In this document: one piece after another, positions 52,116 through 61,232 of the stretch
How positions within the stretch are numbered: position 1 is the stretch's first letter
Layout: every line of letters begins with the position of its first letter
NCBI GenBank assembly: GCA_029961745.1
Contig: CP124680.1
Span: forward strand, 2,046,001 to 2,110,000
Reading direction: 5' to 3'
Source: Nocardioides sp. L-11A
GTDB taxonomy: Bacteria; Actinomycetota; Actinomycetes; Propionibacteriales; Nocardioidaceae
DNA length: 64,000 nucleotides
Translations under genes and position numbers: made by a program
The notes under the pieces: generated by a model
Databases searched by the model: none
What the model saw: only the letters and a program-made list of their open reading frames with translations
What the model was told of the DNA's origin: nothing

Positions 52116-52596
52116 CGGGCACCCCCTCGGGCTCACCGGGCTGCTCGGGCTCGGGTGCCGGCGGCGCCGGCGGCTCGGAGGGGCGGTGGTCCCAGCGTCG
52201 TGGCCGCCACGCCAGCACCTCCCGCACCTCGGCCAGCCCGTCGCCCGATGGGTGCGGGTCGTGCCAGAGGGCGCCGTCGCGGTAGAGGACTTGGTGCATG
52301 ACCCCGCGGGGGGAGGGGCCGGCGACGAAGAGGTACTCGCCGGGCTCGCCCTGGTCGACGTGGTCGAGCTCGATGGGGGCGTAGCCGTTGGCGGCCATGT
52401 AGCCGAGGAGCATGGCCCACCAGGCGGTGCCGTGGCCGACGCCGTCGGCGAGGGTGTCGCCGAGGATCAGGCCCTCCTCGGCGAAGTGGGGGACCTCGTC
52501 GAGGGGGCGGTTCAGCAGGGACGCGACGCAGGCCGGGAGGCAGTTCCCGATCCGGTGGGGGTCGTCGCTGGTGATGGTCTGGTTGACGCGGCTCAC
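52108..52596 (-). CDS. C39/papain-like fold hypothetical protein
   Basis: 162 residues: RIGNCLPACVASLLNRPLDEVPHF resembles the active-site entry of C39-like cysteine-peptidase-fold proteins; a later histidine context (VMHQVLYRDGALWHDPHPSG) could be the partner. A Pro-rich tail follows. Proteins of this kind occur in phage genomes without known role. GTGA overlap with the upstream gene. Confidence 0.6.
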   Translation of the reverse strand: MSRVNQTITSDDPHRIGNCLPACVASLLNRPLDEVPHFAEEGLILGDTLADGVGHGTAWWAMLLGYMAANGYAPIELDHVDQGEPGEYLFVAGPSPRGVMHQVLYRDGALWHDPHPSGDGLAEVREVLAWRPRRWDHRPSEPPAPPAPEPEQPGEPEGVPDA

Positions 52597-53576
52597 GGGG
52601 TGGCTCCTTCGGTCGGGGTGGGCTGTACGAGGAGTTCGTCGACGGCGGTGAGCAGCGCGTCGACCTTGGCGTCGAAGTCGGGCCACACGAGGTGCGGGCC
52701 GGCCTCGCAGGAGCAGAGCTCGGCGTTGGGGAGCAGGTCGACCAGGGCCGCGCGCTGGTCGTCGGTCAGCCGCCGGGGGTGCTGTGCCCGGGCGGAGCCG
52801 ACGATGAGCGCCGCGGCGACCGCCTCGTCGACGCGGGTCTCGACGATCCGGTCAACGGCGGGCACGACGTACTGCCGGATGCCGGCGTTGGTGAGGTCGC
52901 GGGCGCAGCCGTAGTCGCAGTCCTTGGCGGCGTGGAGGGCCTCGTAGATCGGGGCGTACTCGCAGTCGACTGGCTCGGAGAACGCGACGAGCTGGGCGTC
53001 GGGGCAGGTGGTCCGGCCGCAGGTCTCGCACTCCGGGCCGTCCTCGCCGGCGCTGGGGCCGTCTCGGTCGGTCAAGCACGCGGCGGGATGCCCGCACACC
53101 GACTGGGCATGACCCGAGCTCGTGCTGTCGTGTACCTCGCTGCCCACCGTATCGCCCGCTGGTTCGCCAGGCACGGCGGTGTTCGGCCCGCTCACGGGCT
53201 GGCCCATCTCGACCTCGCCATGGTCGTCGAGCTGGTGTGCACGCTGCTCAGCGGATGAAGCCGCAGCGTCAGCGGCATCCGGAGCGCGGCAGACCTCCGC
53301 GGCCCGGTCCCAGCAGCCGGGGCACTTCACCTGCTGGACAGCCGGGCCGGTGACGCCGCTGTCGCCCATGCCCCAGCCGGGAAGGTCGGCGTCGAGGAGC
53401 ACCTCGCGGGTGTGTGGATCGAGGATCGGGAACCGCGTCAGCCGGCACATCGTCGGGCGGCCGCCGTTGCTGCCCTGGCTGTCAAGGATCACGAGGTGGG
53501 TGACCTGGGGGCGGGAGCCGGTCCGGCAGGCGACGAAGCCGTCGGGGGCCTTGGGCATCGGGATGTGCTCGGGCAT
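52593..53576 (-). CDS. Multi-zinc-motif phage protein
   Basis: 327 residues with several Cys pairs (KCPGCWDRAAEVC; SVCGHPAAC; ECETCGRTTCP; DCDYGCARD; ELCSCEAG) spread over a mainly low-complexity acidic background. Probably a modular zinc-ribbon protein; function unknown. Confidence 0.6.
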   Translation of the reverse strand: MPEHIPMPKAPDGFVACRTGSRPQVTHLVILDSQGSNGGRPTMCRLTRFPILDPHTREVLLDADLPGWGMGDSGVTGPAVQQVKCPGCWDRAAEVCRAPDAADAAASSAEQRAHQLDDHGEVEMGQPVSGPNTAVPGEPAGDTVGSEVHDSTSSGHAQSVCGHPAACLTDRDGPSAGEDGPECETCGRTTCPDAQLVAFSEPVDCEYAPIYEALHAAKDCDYGCARDLTNAGIRQYVVPAVDRIVETRVDEAVAAALIVGSARAQHPRRLTDDQRAALVDLLPNAELCSCEAGPHLVWPDFDAKVDALLTAVDELLVQPTPTEGATP

Positions 53577-53579
53577 GGG

Positions 53580-54374
53580 TCAGCTCTCCTTCGTGGTGGT
53601 GGCGGCCGAGCCGCCGGGGGACGTGGGAGCGGGCAGGACGGCTTCGATCCGCCTGACGACAGAGTGCGAGAGGCGGGCCCCGTCGTCGGCAAGGTTCGCC
53701 AGCTCGTCGTCCAGTGCACGGCGCACGGCCGCGAGCGCGGACTCGGCGGCGGCGAGCCGGGCGAGCGCGTCGTCGCGCTGCTCCTGCGCCGTACCGAAGT
53801 GCACCTCCCACCTCGACACCTCTGCCCGCGCCTCGTCGCGCTCCTGCTCGGCAGCCTCAGCGCGCCTCCGCTGCTCGTCGCGCTCCCGTGCGCACCGCAC
53901 AGCCAGGTCGCCGTACTCGTCGAGCGCCGCCCGGAGCCGCGACTCCTCCTGCGACTGCTGCGCCAACACCTGCACCGTGCTGGCCTCCAGCTCGCCCCGC
54001 TGCACCCTCAGCGACTGGATCTCGCCGAGCAGTACCAGCACCGCCGTCGGGCCGAACGCGTGCTGGAAGTCGGCGTCAACCGCGCAGGCCTCACAGAGCC
54101 ACGGGTCCGTGTCCTCGCCATCGGGGTAGGCCGCGACGAGGTGGGCCGACTCGGCACATCCGTCGCACGTGCCGGCCTGGTCGATGTCGACCCTCGCCGG
54201 CATCGGCACGTGGTCCTCCGCGGCAGCCCGGGCGATGGCCACCAGCGGGACTAGGTCGAGCTCGACTGCAGGAGCAGCGAGGACCGGCCCCGCCGACACC
54301 TCCGCCAGACGCTTCCGCGCCTCCGAGTTCGAACCCACCCCGCTCACCGAACCCTCCACGCCGACGCCGGCCAT
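53580..54374 (-). CDS. Coiled-coil protein with zinc cluster
   Basis: 264 residues: a small zinc-type motif (GTCDGCAESAHL ... PWLCEACAVD) followed by a long coiled coil (ESRLRAALDEYGDLAVRCARERDEQRRRAEAAEQERDEARAEVSRWE). 4-nt separation from the next gene. No family. Confidence 0.65.
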   Translation of the reverse strand: MAGVGVEGSVSGVGSNSEARKRLAEVSAGPVLAAPAVELDLVPLVAIARAAAEDHVPMPARVDIDQAGTCDGCAESAHLVAAYPDGEDTDPWLCEACAVDADFQHAFGPTAVLVLLGEIQSLRVQRGELEASTVQVLAQQSQEESRLRAALDEYGDLAVRCARERDEQRRRAEAAEQERDEARAEVSRWEVHFGTAQEQRDDALARLAAAESALAAVRRALDDELANLADDGARLSHSVVRRIEAVLPAPTSPGGSAATTTKES

Positions 54375-54608
54375 GAGGTCATCCCCGACGACCCCCGGCC
54401 CATGAGGTCGAGCTCGGCTCTCGCAGGAGGTTCAGGAACGGCCCGGGGCGGTGCTGGGGCCGCGGTGGTGGGCCGCGGTCGAGTGAGGCCCGCCGACTGC
54501 GGCCCCTCCGTAGGAGAGGGGGCCCGGGGCCGCAGTCGTCTGGCTGGGGCCTGCGGGGTCTCTCGGGCCGCAGTGGGGCCGCAGTGGGGCCGCGGTCGGT
54601 TGGGGGTG
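54375..54608. other. GC-rich gap with hairpin and tandem repeats
   Basis: A 12-bp perfect inverted repeat (54495-54506 with 54536-54547) encloses a smaller one, and an 11-bp unit (GGGGCCGCAGT) is repeated two to three times at about 54573-54600. A Pro/Arg-rich open frame crosses the region on the minus strand but looks like a composition artefact. Could be a terminator complex or part of a replication origin next to the helicase gene. Confidence 0.5.
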
Positions 54609-56219
54609 TCAGGCGTGGTCATCTTCGGCCTCTCGGTACAGGGCGATGGAGTGGTGGAGTCGGGACCCGCGGGGTCCGGGGATGGTGGTGATGAAGCCTT
54701 CGTGGATGAGGAGCTTGAGGGCCTGGGTGACGTACTTGTCCTTGCCGGGGACGTCGGACTGGACGTCGCGCTGGGTGCACTGGTCGTTGTCTTCGACGTA
54801 GCGGGAGATGGCCTCCATGAGCTTGGTGGGCCGGAAGGTGCCGTCGTCGTTCTTGGGGGCTTCCTCGCGGGCGATGGACCAGCTGGTGGCGGCGTGGGTT
54901 TCGGAGCGGGTGGAGTCGAGGGTGAGGGTGCCGGCGTAGCCGCCGCCGGAGGTCTTGCGGAGTTCGCCGGCGGTGTCCTTCTCGATGCGGAGCGTGATGC
55001 GGCCGATCTGGCCGGGGGCGGGCTGGTTGCGGGCTTCGGCGCGGAGGTAGGAGCCGCGGATCATGCGCTTCTTCGCGATGGAGCCGATGGCGTAGCCGGT
55101 GGCGCGGGCTTCGGTGGACTTGGGGAGGTGGTCGATGGTGATGACGCAGGAGCCGGCGTCGGCTGGTCGGGTGCAGATGAACCGCATGGCGTTGGTGATC
55201 TCGTCGCCGTCGTTGGTGTTGGCGCCGTACATGGGGATCGCTTCGCCGATGGAGTCGATGAGCACGACGTCGGGGGCTCGGTGGACGAGGTCGTTGATGG
55301 CGGCGCGGAGTTGGTCGCCGTCGTCGGGCTGGTAGTAGCGGAACCGGGTGGGGTCGGCGAGGACGGCGAGGAGGTCCTGGCGTTCGGCGAGGTCGGCGCC
55401 GAGGAGGAGTAGCCGGGCGGCGGTGTGGTTGGGGCCGTTGTGGTCGACGTCGACCATGGCTGCGGTGCCGCCGGCGAGGAGGGTCTCGACGATCGCGGCC
55501 TGGGCGAGCCAGGTCTTGCCGCACTCGGGGTCGCCGAAGATCCCGTTGACCTTGCCGGCGTAGAACAGGGCGGCGCCGTCGGCGCGGCGGCAGATGGTGG
55601 GTGGTTCGACGATGGGCGGGGTGCCGCCGTCGAGCCAGGTGAGGTCGACGAACCCGGTGTCGGTGTGGGTGGTGGTGGGTCCCCAGCGGGTGACGACCTG
55701 CTCGAGGTCTTCGTAGGCCTGCTCGACGTGGCGGGTGACGTTGGTGGGGTCGCCGGCGCGTGCGAGCTGGATGAATTTGCGGCCGAGGTCGCCGACGCTG
55801 CGGAGTCGGGCGGTGTCGCGGACGATCTCGGCGTAGTAGGGGGCCTGGGCGGGGATGTCGCAGGCCTGCATGAGGGTCTGGAGGTAGGGGGCGCCGCCGA
55901 TGCGGGCGAGGTCTCCGGTGCGCATGAGGTGGTCGGAGACGAGGACGAGGTCGACGGTGCGGCCGTGGGCGGCGATGTCGTGGATCGCGGTCCAGATGGT
56001 GCCGTGGTGGGGCCAGTAGAAGTCGCCGGCGTCGAGCTCGTCGCGGACCTGGTCGACGAGGGCGGGGGAGGTGAGGAGGGCGCCGAGGACTGCACGCTCG
56101 GCGTCGGCGTTGGCGACGGGGGCGGGGCCGGCGGGCGCGTCGTGGTGGGGGTCGTAGGGCGGCTCGTCGGGTGGGACGGGCTGCAGGTGGTGACGGGTTG
56201 GTGGTCCGTCGGCGCTCAC
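54609..56219 (-). CDS. DnaB-type replicative helicase
   Basis: 536 residues. N-terminal DnaB-N domain (DAERAVLGALLTSPALVDQVRDEL ... GAPYLQTLMQACDI), then a RecA-like ATPase with Walker A GDPECGKT (229-236), Walker B DVVLIDSI, ITIDHLPK and a C-terminal winged-helix-like segment (AISRYVEDNDQCTQRDVQ ... KYVTQALKLLIHEGF). Combines the DnaB N-domain with a RepA-type ATPase, as in many actinophage primase-less helicases. GTG 56219 is preceded by AAGGAG. Confidence 0.85.
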   Translation of the reverse strand: MSADGPPTRHHLQPVPPDEPPYDPHHDAPAGPAPVANADAERAVLGALLTSPALVDQVRDELDAGDFYWPHHGTIWTAIHDIAAHGRTVDLVLVSDHLMRTGDLARIGGAPYLQTLMQACDIPAQAPYYAEIVRDTARLRSVGDLGRKFIQLARAGDPTNVTRHVEQAYEDLEQVVTRWGPTTTHTDTGFVDLTWLDGGTPPIVEPPTICRRADGAALFYAGKVNGIFGDPECGKTWLAQAAIVETLLAGGTAAMVDVDHNGPNHTAARLLLLGADLAERQDLLAVLADPTRFRYYQPDDGDQLRAAINDLVHRAPDVVLIDSIGEAIPMYGANTNDGDEITNAMRFICTRPADAGSCVITIDHLPKSTEARATGYAIGSIAKKRMIRGSYLRAEARNQPAPGQIGRITLRIEKDTAGELRKTSGGGYAGTLTLDSTRSETHAATSWSIAREEAPKNDDGTFRPTKLMEAISRYVEDNDQCTQRDVQSDVPGKDKYVTQALKLLIHEGFITTIPGPRGSRLHHSIALYREAEDDHA

Positions 56220-56373
56220 GGTGCGGGTGGCTCCTTGTCGTCCGTGATCGGGTGGGGTGGTGCTGGGGCCCGGCCCGGGGCAGGTACGCCTCCCCCGGAA
56301 AGGTGACGGGGGTCGTGAGCGTCCTTCGGCGGTGGTCTCGGGTGCCGCCGTTGACCCCGGGCCGGGTGGCTTG

Positions 56374-56973
56374 TCAGCTGTCGCTGTCGGGGTCGAGGCC
56401 GTCGTCGCCGAAGTCGAGGCCGTCGTCTCCGTGGTCCTCGCCCGGCTCAGTGCCGTCGCCGTCCTCGTCGCCGTCCTCATCGGCCTCGGGGGTAGCGAAC
56501 GGGTCGACGAGGGCGCTGCGGTCGGCGTGCACGGCGGCGCCCTCGTGCTGGCCGCAGACGTCGCAGACCGGGCCGTGCTCGCTGTCGTCGATCGCGAGGC
56601 TCGAGGAGAGGTAGGGGTGCGGCTCGTGGCGGGCGCCGGTGGCGAGGACGTCGGCGACGTTGGGCTCGGTGGGGCCGTCGCCGTACTCGAGGGTGGGGGC
56701 CTCGCCGGCGGCGAGCTGGCGCTCGTAGTGGAAGGACCGGGCGAGGTTGCGGAGGTGGTCCTCGGTCTCGGTGGTCGGTGCTGGCTCGATGGTGAGGATG
56801 GACAGGCTGACGGACTCGTCGCCGTTGCGCTTCTCGGCGCGGGCCTCGGCGACGAGCTCGACGACGGCGAGGATCTTCTTCCCGAGCTGGTCGTGGCAGC
56901 GCTTGGCGAGGTCCTCGGTGATGCCGGTGTTGCTGGTGCCCTTGGGGGCGATCTTGGCGGTGGTGGTGGTCAT
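56374..56973 (-). CDS. Acidic-tailed phage protein next to SSB
   Basis: 199 residues: TNTGITEDLAKRCHDQLGKKILAVVELVAEARAEKRNGDESVSLSILTIEP, a zinc-like CDVCGQHEGAAVH, and a long Asp/Glu/Gly tail. Location between SSB and helicase suggests a role in recombination or DNA repair; families of this type flank ssb in actinophages. Confidence 0.65.
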   Translation of the reverse strand: MTTTTAKIAPKGTSNTGITEDLAKRCHDQLGKKILAVVELVAEARAEKRNGDESVSLSILTIEPAPTTETEDHLRNLARSFHYERQLAAGEAPTLEYGDGPTEPNVADVLATGARHEPHPYLSSSLAIDDSEHGPVCDVCGQHEGAAVHADRSALVDPFATPEADEDGDEDGDGTEPGEDHGDDGLDFGDDGLDPDSDS

Positions 56974-57015
56974 GCGGGTGTTGCTCCTTCGGTGGTGAGG
57001 GTGGGCGCTGCTGGG

Positions 57016-57453
57016 TCAGAACGGGGGATCGTCGTTGCCCCAAGAGCCCTGGCCGGCCGGTGGTGCGGCGGGTGGGGCGCCGGCGGGCGTGGACTGCTGG
57101 GCGGGCCGCGACGTGCCCTGGGCGGGGGTGGCGGGGACCTTGGCGACGGTGGGGTACTTGATCTCGAGGGCAGTGCCCTTGCCGCCGTCGCGGGTGTCGT
57201 ACTCGCGCTGGTAGATGCGACCGGTGACGAGGATGCGGTCGGCCTTCTTGAAGGTCTCGACGGCTGCCTCGGCGGCCTGTTCCCACAAGGAGACGTTGAC
57301 GAAGATCTGCTCGAGGTTCTCGTAGGTGCCGTCGTCGAGGCGGCGGGAGTCGTTGGCGGCGACGCGGAGGCTGGCGACGGCCTTCCCGGCGGGGGTGAAG
57401 CGGAGCTCGGGGTCGGCGACGAGCCGGCCGTCGATGGTGATGGTGGGCAGCAA
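57016..57453 (-). CDS. ssb: Single-stranded DNA-binding protein
   Basis: 145 residues: OB-fold (PTITIDGRLVADPELRFTPAGKAVASLRVAAND ... FVNVSLWEQAAEAAVETFKKADRILVTGRIYQREYD), a Pro/Gln/Gly-rich linker and the partner-binding tip DDPPF. Binds ssDNA in phage replication. Confidence 0.93.
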   Translation of the reverse strand: MLPTITIDGRLVADPELRFTPAGKAVASLRVAANDSRRLDDGTYENLEQIFVNVSLWEQAAEAAVETFKKADRILVTGRIYQREYDTRDGGKGTALEIKYPTVAKVPATPAQGTSRPAQQSTPAGAPPAAPPAGQGSWGNDDPPF

Positions 57454-57481
57454 GGTGGTGTCCTCTCAGACGGTCGGGTGG

Positions 57482-58711
57482 TCAGGCGGTGCGGGGCGTG
57501 GGGTGGGCGGCGGCGTACTTCTCGACGAGGGAGCGCGGGGGGAGGCCGCGGTGGGCGCCGGGCTGGAGGTGTCCTACAGCGATGGCCCACCTCCGGATCT
57601 CGGCGGCGTTGGTGCCGAGCTCGGTGATGCGGTCCTTGAGGGCGATCGCGTTGTCGCGGCCGCGGCGTGCCTTGGCGGGGCGTCGGTCGATGCCGGCGGC
57701 GGTCATGATGTTCTGCACGGCTTTGGTGGAGCGGCCGATCTTCTCGGCGATCTCGACCTGCGTGAGCTGCTCGTCCTCGTAGAGCCGCCGGACCTGCTCG
57801 ACGAGCTCGGGGGCGTGCTCGACGGGGGTCTTGCGTCGTGGGATGTTGTGGTCGATGAGGCAGCGGCGGACGGTCATGTGGCTGACGCCGTAGTGCTCGC
57901 CGATCTGCTGCATGGTCTGGCCGGCCTGGTAGGCGGTGATGACGTCGGTGGCGGGGAGGTCGATGCGGCGGCCGCCGGCCCCGGGGACGACGTCGCGACC
58001 TGCCCGAGCGGGTCGCTTCGTGGCGGGAGTCGCGGGGGTGAGCTCGACGAGGAGGTGGAGCGCTTCGAGCGCGGCGACCACCGCCGTGCGGGCGGCCGCG
58101 ACGGCAGGGTGCGGGTGGGCTGCGGTCGTGCGGAGGAGGTCGCGGGCGTGGTCGAGCTGGGCGTCGAGGATCTGCGCAGCCGTGGGCGTTGCACGATTTC
58201 CGACCTGACCTGAGGGGCCGCCGGCGGCGACGGGGCGCGTCTCCCGTGCCGCCGGCGGGTTCTTCTCCCGGTGTGTGGAGGAACCAGCGCCGGGAGCCCT
58301 GCCCGGTGTGCGGCCGCGGTCCGGCACGTCACTGGTCGATGTCGCCCGCGGTGCGCTACTCCGCGTCGTGGGCTTGCCCTGCTTACCCTCCTTGGGCGGC
58401 TGGTGGGGTGTGGCCGACGCCGGCTGGGGCGCGGGCGTCTTCTTCGCTGCGGCCTTCGCGGCGGCCTCGGCTTCGGCGCGGGCCTGCTCCTCGGCGGCAC
58501 GACGAGCCTCGCCGGCGGCGCGGGTGATGGCGGCGCGGGCGCACTGGGGGCAGCGCTGGTTGTCGTCGAGGTCGCGGCCCTTGCGCTTGCAGTCGACGCA
58601 CCAGGGCTGGTGGGCGGCCCGGGTGGTGCTGGTGTCGCGGGGGAGGTCGAGCTGGGCGGGGGAGTCGTTGTAGACGTTGCCGGTGGTGGCGTTGCCGAGG
58701 ACCTGGACCAT
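57482..58711 (-). CDS. Zinc-ribbon/double-HTH protein with Lsr2-like C-terminal domain
   Basis: 409 residues: zinc ribbon (C38, C41, C54, C57: PWCVDCKRKGRDLDDNQRCPQC), a 150-residue Ala/Glu/Pro linker, first helix-turn-helix (VITAYQAGQTMQQIGEHYGVSHMTVRRCL, about 245-275), second helix-turn-helix (LVEQVRRLYEDEQLTQVEIAEKIGRSTKAVQNIM, about 295-330) and a C-terminal segment (NAAEIRRWAIAVGHLQPGAHRGLPPRSLVEKYAAAH) matching the Lsr2/EspR-type AT-hook DNA-binding motif. A DNA-binding regulator or nucleoid-like protein, made with the methyltransferase (1-nt overlap). Confidence 0.75.
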   Translation of the reverse strand: MVQVLGNATTGNVYNDSPAQLDLPRDTSTTRAAHQPWCVDCKRKGRDLDDNQRCPQCARAAITRAAGEARRAAEEQARAEAEAAAKAAAKKTPAPQPASATPHQPPKEGKQGKPTTRSSAPRATSTSDVPDRGRTPGRAPGAGSSTHREKNPPAARETRPVAAGGPSGQVGNRATPTAAQILDAQLDHARDLLRTTAAHPHPAVAAARTAVVAALEALHLLVELTPATPATKRPARAGRDVVPGAGGRRIDLPATDVITAYQAGQTMQQIGEHYGVSHMTVRRCLIDHNIPRRKTPVEHAPELVEQVRRLYEDEQLTQVEIAEKIGRSTKAVQNIMTAAGIDRRPAKARRGRDNAIALKDRITELGTNAAEIRRWAIAVGHLQPGAHRGLPPRSLVEKYAAAHPTPRTA

Positions 58712-60732
58712 CACGCCACCGCCTGGCCGTGCAGTACGGCGCGGAGGCGGGTGCCGATCCACTCGCCGACCTGCGGACTGACAGCGTTGCCGAAGCCGTC
58801 GACCTGGTTGCGGGCCGAGCCCCAGACCTTGAACGTGCCGCGGTGCTCGCCGAAGTCGACGTCGAATCCGCAGGCGCGGCCGATCTCGTGCTCGCGCATC
58901 ATGCGGAAGTAGCAGTCCTCGAGCTTGAGGTCGGCCAAGGCGGCGGTCCACTCGGCATTCAGGAGGCCGGTGGTGTCCCGGGACGTCAACGTGCCGAGAG
59001 GGTCGGTGATGGGGTGGGCAGCGGTCTCGGTGCCACCGGAACCGTTCTGCTTGTACCAGCCGGAGAACAGGACGCCTTGCTGGACGGCTGACCCGACGAC
59101 GGTGCCGAGGGGATGGTCGACTGGGTGCGCGCGGTACTTCGCCTCGTCGATCGGGCCGTTGTTCTGAATGCGGCCGGCTGCGGTGACCAGGCCGGGGATC
59201 TGCTCGGCCGTGAAGGTTGGCATCGGCTCGTCGTGGGTGGTGGGGACCGTGTTCTTCCGGAACGGGACCACGCCCGAGGAGAGAACGCTGAGACCACCCG
59301 AGCCAGCGCCGCCGACGACGGTCTCCATCGACTCGCCCAGGCCGCGGGAGGTGGCGTTGGTCCGGTTCGGCATGACGCGGGCCGAGACGACGGCCATGGT
59401 CTCCGAGCCGCCCTGGGTGGGCAGCGCCTCGTCAGCGCCGCGGGGCGCGCCCTGGTAGTTGTCCACTGCGATCGCTACCGGCGGCGTGAGCAGCGCCTGG
59501 GTGTTGGTGCCGGTCTGGGTGGGGATCGGCTCGGACAGGTCCCGGGTCCGGCACGTCGACCCGGGGTGCTCGTAGGTGTTCCCCGCCGCGGCGATGAGGG
59601 CGCCGGTCGACAGGACGGCGGTCTCCTGCTGGGACGTCTGCGTCGACATCGGCTGCCACGGGTGACGCTCGGACCCGCGCTCGGCCTTGGCCGGCATCAG
59701 GACCGCGGGGAACTCTCCGAACCGCTGGCGGCACCGCTCGGCCCGGGCGAGGGTCGCGCGGGCCAGCGGCGCCTGGTAGACCTCGCCGGTCTTCTTGTCC
59801 TTGATCGTCTTGAGCTTCATCTCCCCGATGCGGGTGCCGAGGTCGCTCAGGTCCAGGGAGCGCAGCGCATACCCGCTCGGCGGAACGATCTGGTTGCGGC
59901 AGCGCGGGCACCGGTAGTCGTACTGCTTGCCGTACTCGACGCGGCCTGACGCGGGCACACCTGTGCGCCACGTCCAGCGGGCCTCGACGACGGTCTCGCA
60001 ACTCCAGCACCAGGTCTCGGGACGGTGCTCGAGGTCCGGGCTCGGGATCCGCTTGTCCCAGGCCACGAAGTAGAAGCGGTCACGGCTCTGGTCGACGCCG
60101 AAGAACCGGCTGTTGAGGTAGAGCTCCCGGCAGTTGTAGCCGAGCTTCTGGATCTCGCGCTTCCACCAGCGGTACGTCGTGCCGTCACCGATCTTCGGCC
60201 TGTTCGGCAGTGCGTTGCCCCATGCGGTGAGCTCGGTGGTGCACTCGACGAGGATCATCAGCGGGTGATGCTCGGCGGCGTAGTGGAGCACGCAGTTCGC
60301 GGTCGCGCGGTCTCGCTCGGAGCGGGTGACGGCGGCCTCGTACTCCTCGTCGACGACGTCGAAGAGCGTGCCGCCCGTGGCGTACGCCCTCTTGCTGTTG
60401 GACTGGCTGTGGTTCTTGCAGGAGACGCCTGCGACGAGGAGGTCGGCGGCGGGGAGTTGGCGAACGTCGTGGTAGTCGGAGGACTCTCGGTTGACGAGGT
60501 CAGCGATCCAGTGGTCGACCTCCGGGTGGTTGGCCTCGTGGACCCTGACCTTGTACTCGTTGTGGTTCGCCGCGGTGATGGCGGTGAAGCCGGCGGCGAT
60601 GACGCCGAGGGTGAGGCCGCCGAAGCCGGAGAACAGGTCGACGCAGGTGTACTCGTCGTGGCGGAAGCGGCGCCGGCGACGCGAGGGGCGGTGGCAGGCG
60701 ACGCGAGGGGGAAGTGGACGACGGCGTCCCAT
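58711..60732 (-). CDS. DNA (cytosine-5) methyltransferase
   Basis: 673 residues. Motif I CVDLFSGFGGLTLG (30-43), motif IV AGVSCKNHSQ with the catalytic cysteine 105, motif VI LVECTTEL with Glu163 (in place of ENV), motif VIII QSRDRFYF (215-222), a zinc ribbon (C242, C245, C275, C278), a long target-recognition region and motif X FGNAVSPQVGEWIG near the end. This long type is common in actinophages. TGATG coupling to RusA. No cognate endonuclease is in view. Confidence 0.88.
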   Translation of the reverse strand: MGRRRPLPPRVACHRPSRRRRRFRHDEYTCVDLFSGFGGLTLGVIAAGFTAITAANHNEYKVRVHEANHPEVDHWIADLVNRESSDYHDVRQLPAADLLVAGVSCKNHSQSNSKRAYATGGTLFDVVDEEYEAAVTRSERDRATANCVLHYAAEHHPLMILVECTTELTAWGNALPNRPKIGDGTTYRWWKREIQKLGYNCRELYLNSRFFGVDQSRDRFYFVAWDKRIPSPDLEHRPETWCWSCETVVEARWTWRTGVPASGRVEYGKQYDYRCPRCRNQIVPPSGYALRSLDLSDLGTRIGEMKLKTIKDKKTGEVYQAPLARATLARAERCRQRFGEFPAVLMPAKAERGSERHPWQPMSTQTSQQETAVLSTGALIAAAGNTYEHPGSTCRTRDLSEPIPTQTGTNTQALLTPPVAIAVDNYQGAPRGADEALPTQGGSETMAVVSARVMPNRTNATSRGLGESMETVVGGAGSGGLSVLSSGVVPFRKNTVPTTHDEPMPTFTAEQIPGLVTAAGRIQNNGPIDEAKYRAHPVDHPLGTVVGSAVQQGVLFSGWYKQNGSGGTETAAHPITDPLGTLTSRDTTGLLNAEWTAALADLKLEDCYFRMMREHEIGRACGFDVDFGEHRGTFKVWGSARNQVDGFGNAVSPQVGEWIGTRLRAVLHGQAVA

Positions 60733-61232
60733 CAGAACAGGGCTCCCTCGGCGACCTTCGCGACTCCTGCGGCCGTCGAAGTGAGCTCATCACGGAGCGG
60801 GGTGACGAAGATGCGGGCTCCCGTGCTGGCGTCGGCGTATCGCTTCACGCCGCGGAGATCGACGACCTGACAGTCGTCGAGGTAGACGCCGGCGGCTTTG
60901 AGGGCGTCGAGGACGGTCCGCTCGAGCTTGTCGGTGTCGGGCTTCTTGTCGGCGTACGTCGGCGCGGTGGGCTTGAGCCGGTTGGCGTTCTTCCCGGTGC
61001 CGTAGTGGTATCGCGGGCGGGCAAGGAAGAAGACGATCTCTACGCGGACGGGCCCGGCGATTGGGGTCCAGTCGTCGGGTAGGGCTTCCTGGGTGGCGCC
61101 GGCGACGGCTTGCCACCAGGGTCGGACCTTGTTGCTGGACTCGACCATGCGGGCGCGGCCGTTGACGACGAAGGCGCGCTTGGATCCGGCGGGGGCGGGG
61201 GTGCCGACGGCGTTGATGGTGAGGCTGGTCAT
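60732..61232 (-). CDS. rusA: RusA-type Holliday junction resolvase
   Basis: 166 residues with the RusA core: GTPAPAGSKRAF, VEIVFFLARPRYHYGTG, KKPDTDKLERTVLDALKAAGVYLDDCQVVDL (the Asp residues of the active site). Cleaves four-way junctions during phage recombination. Confidence 0.9.
   Translation of the reverse strand: MTSLTINAVGTPAPAGSKRAFVVNGRARMVESSNKVRPWWQAVAGATQEALPDDWTPIAGPVRVEIVFFLARPRYHYGTGKNANRLKPTAPTYADKKPDTDKLERTVLDALKAAGVYLDDCQVVDLRGVKRYADASTGARIFVTPLRDELTSTAAGVAKVAEGALF

Noticed and set aside
54344..54622. Minus-strand open frame of 92 codons overlapping the helicase stop
   Set aside because: Pro/Arg/Ala-rich composition of a GC-rich repeat region, overlaps the start of the next gene and has no recognisable domain; described as a repeat/hairpin region instead.
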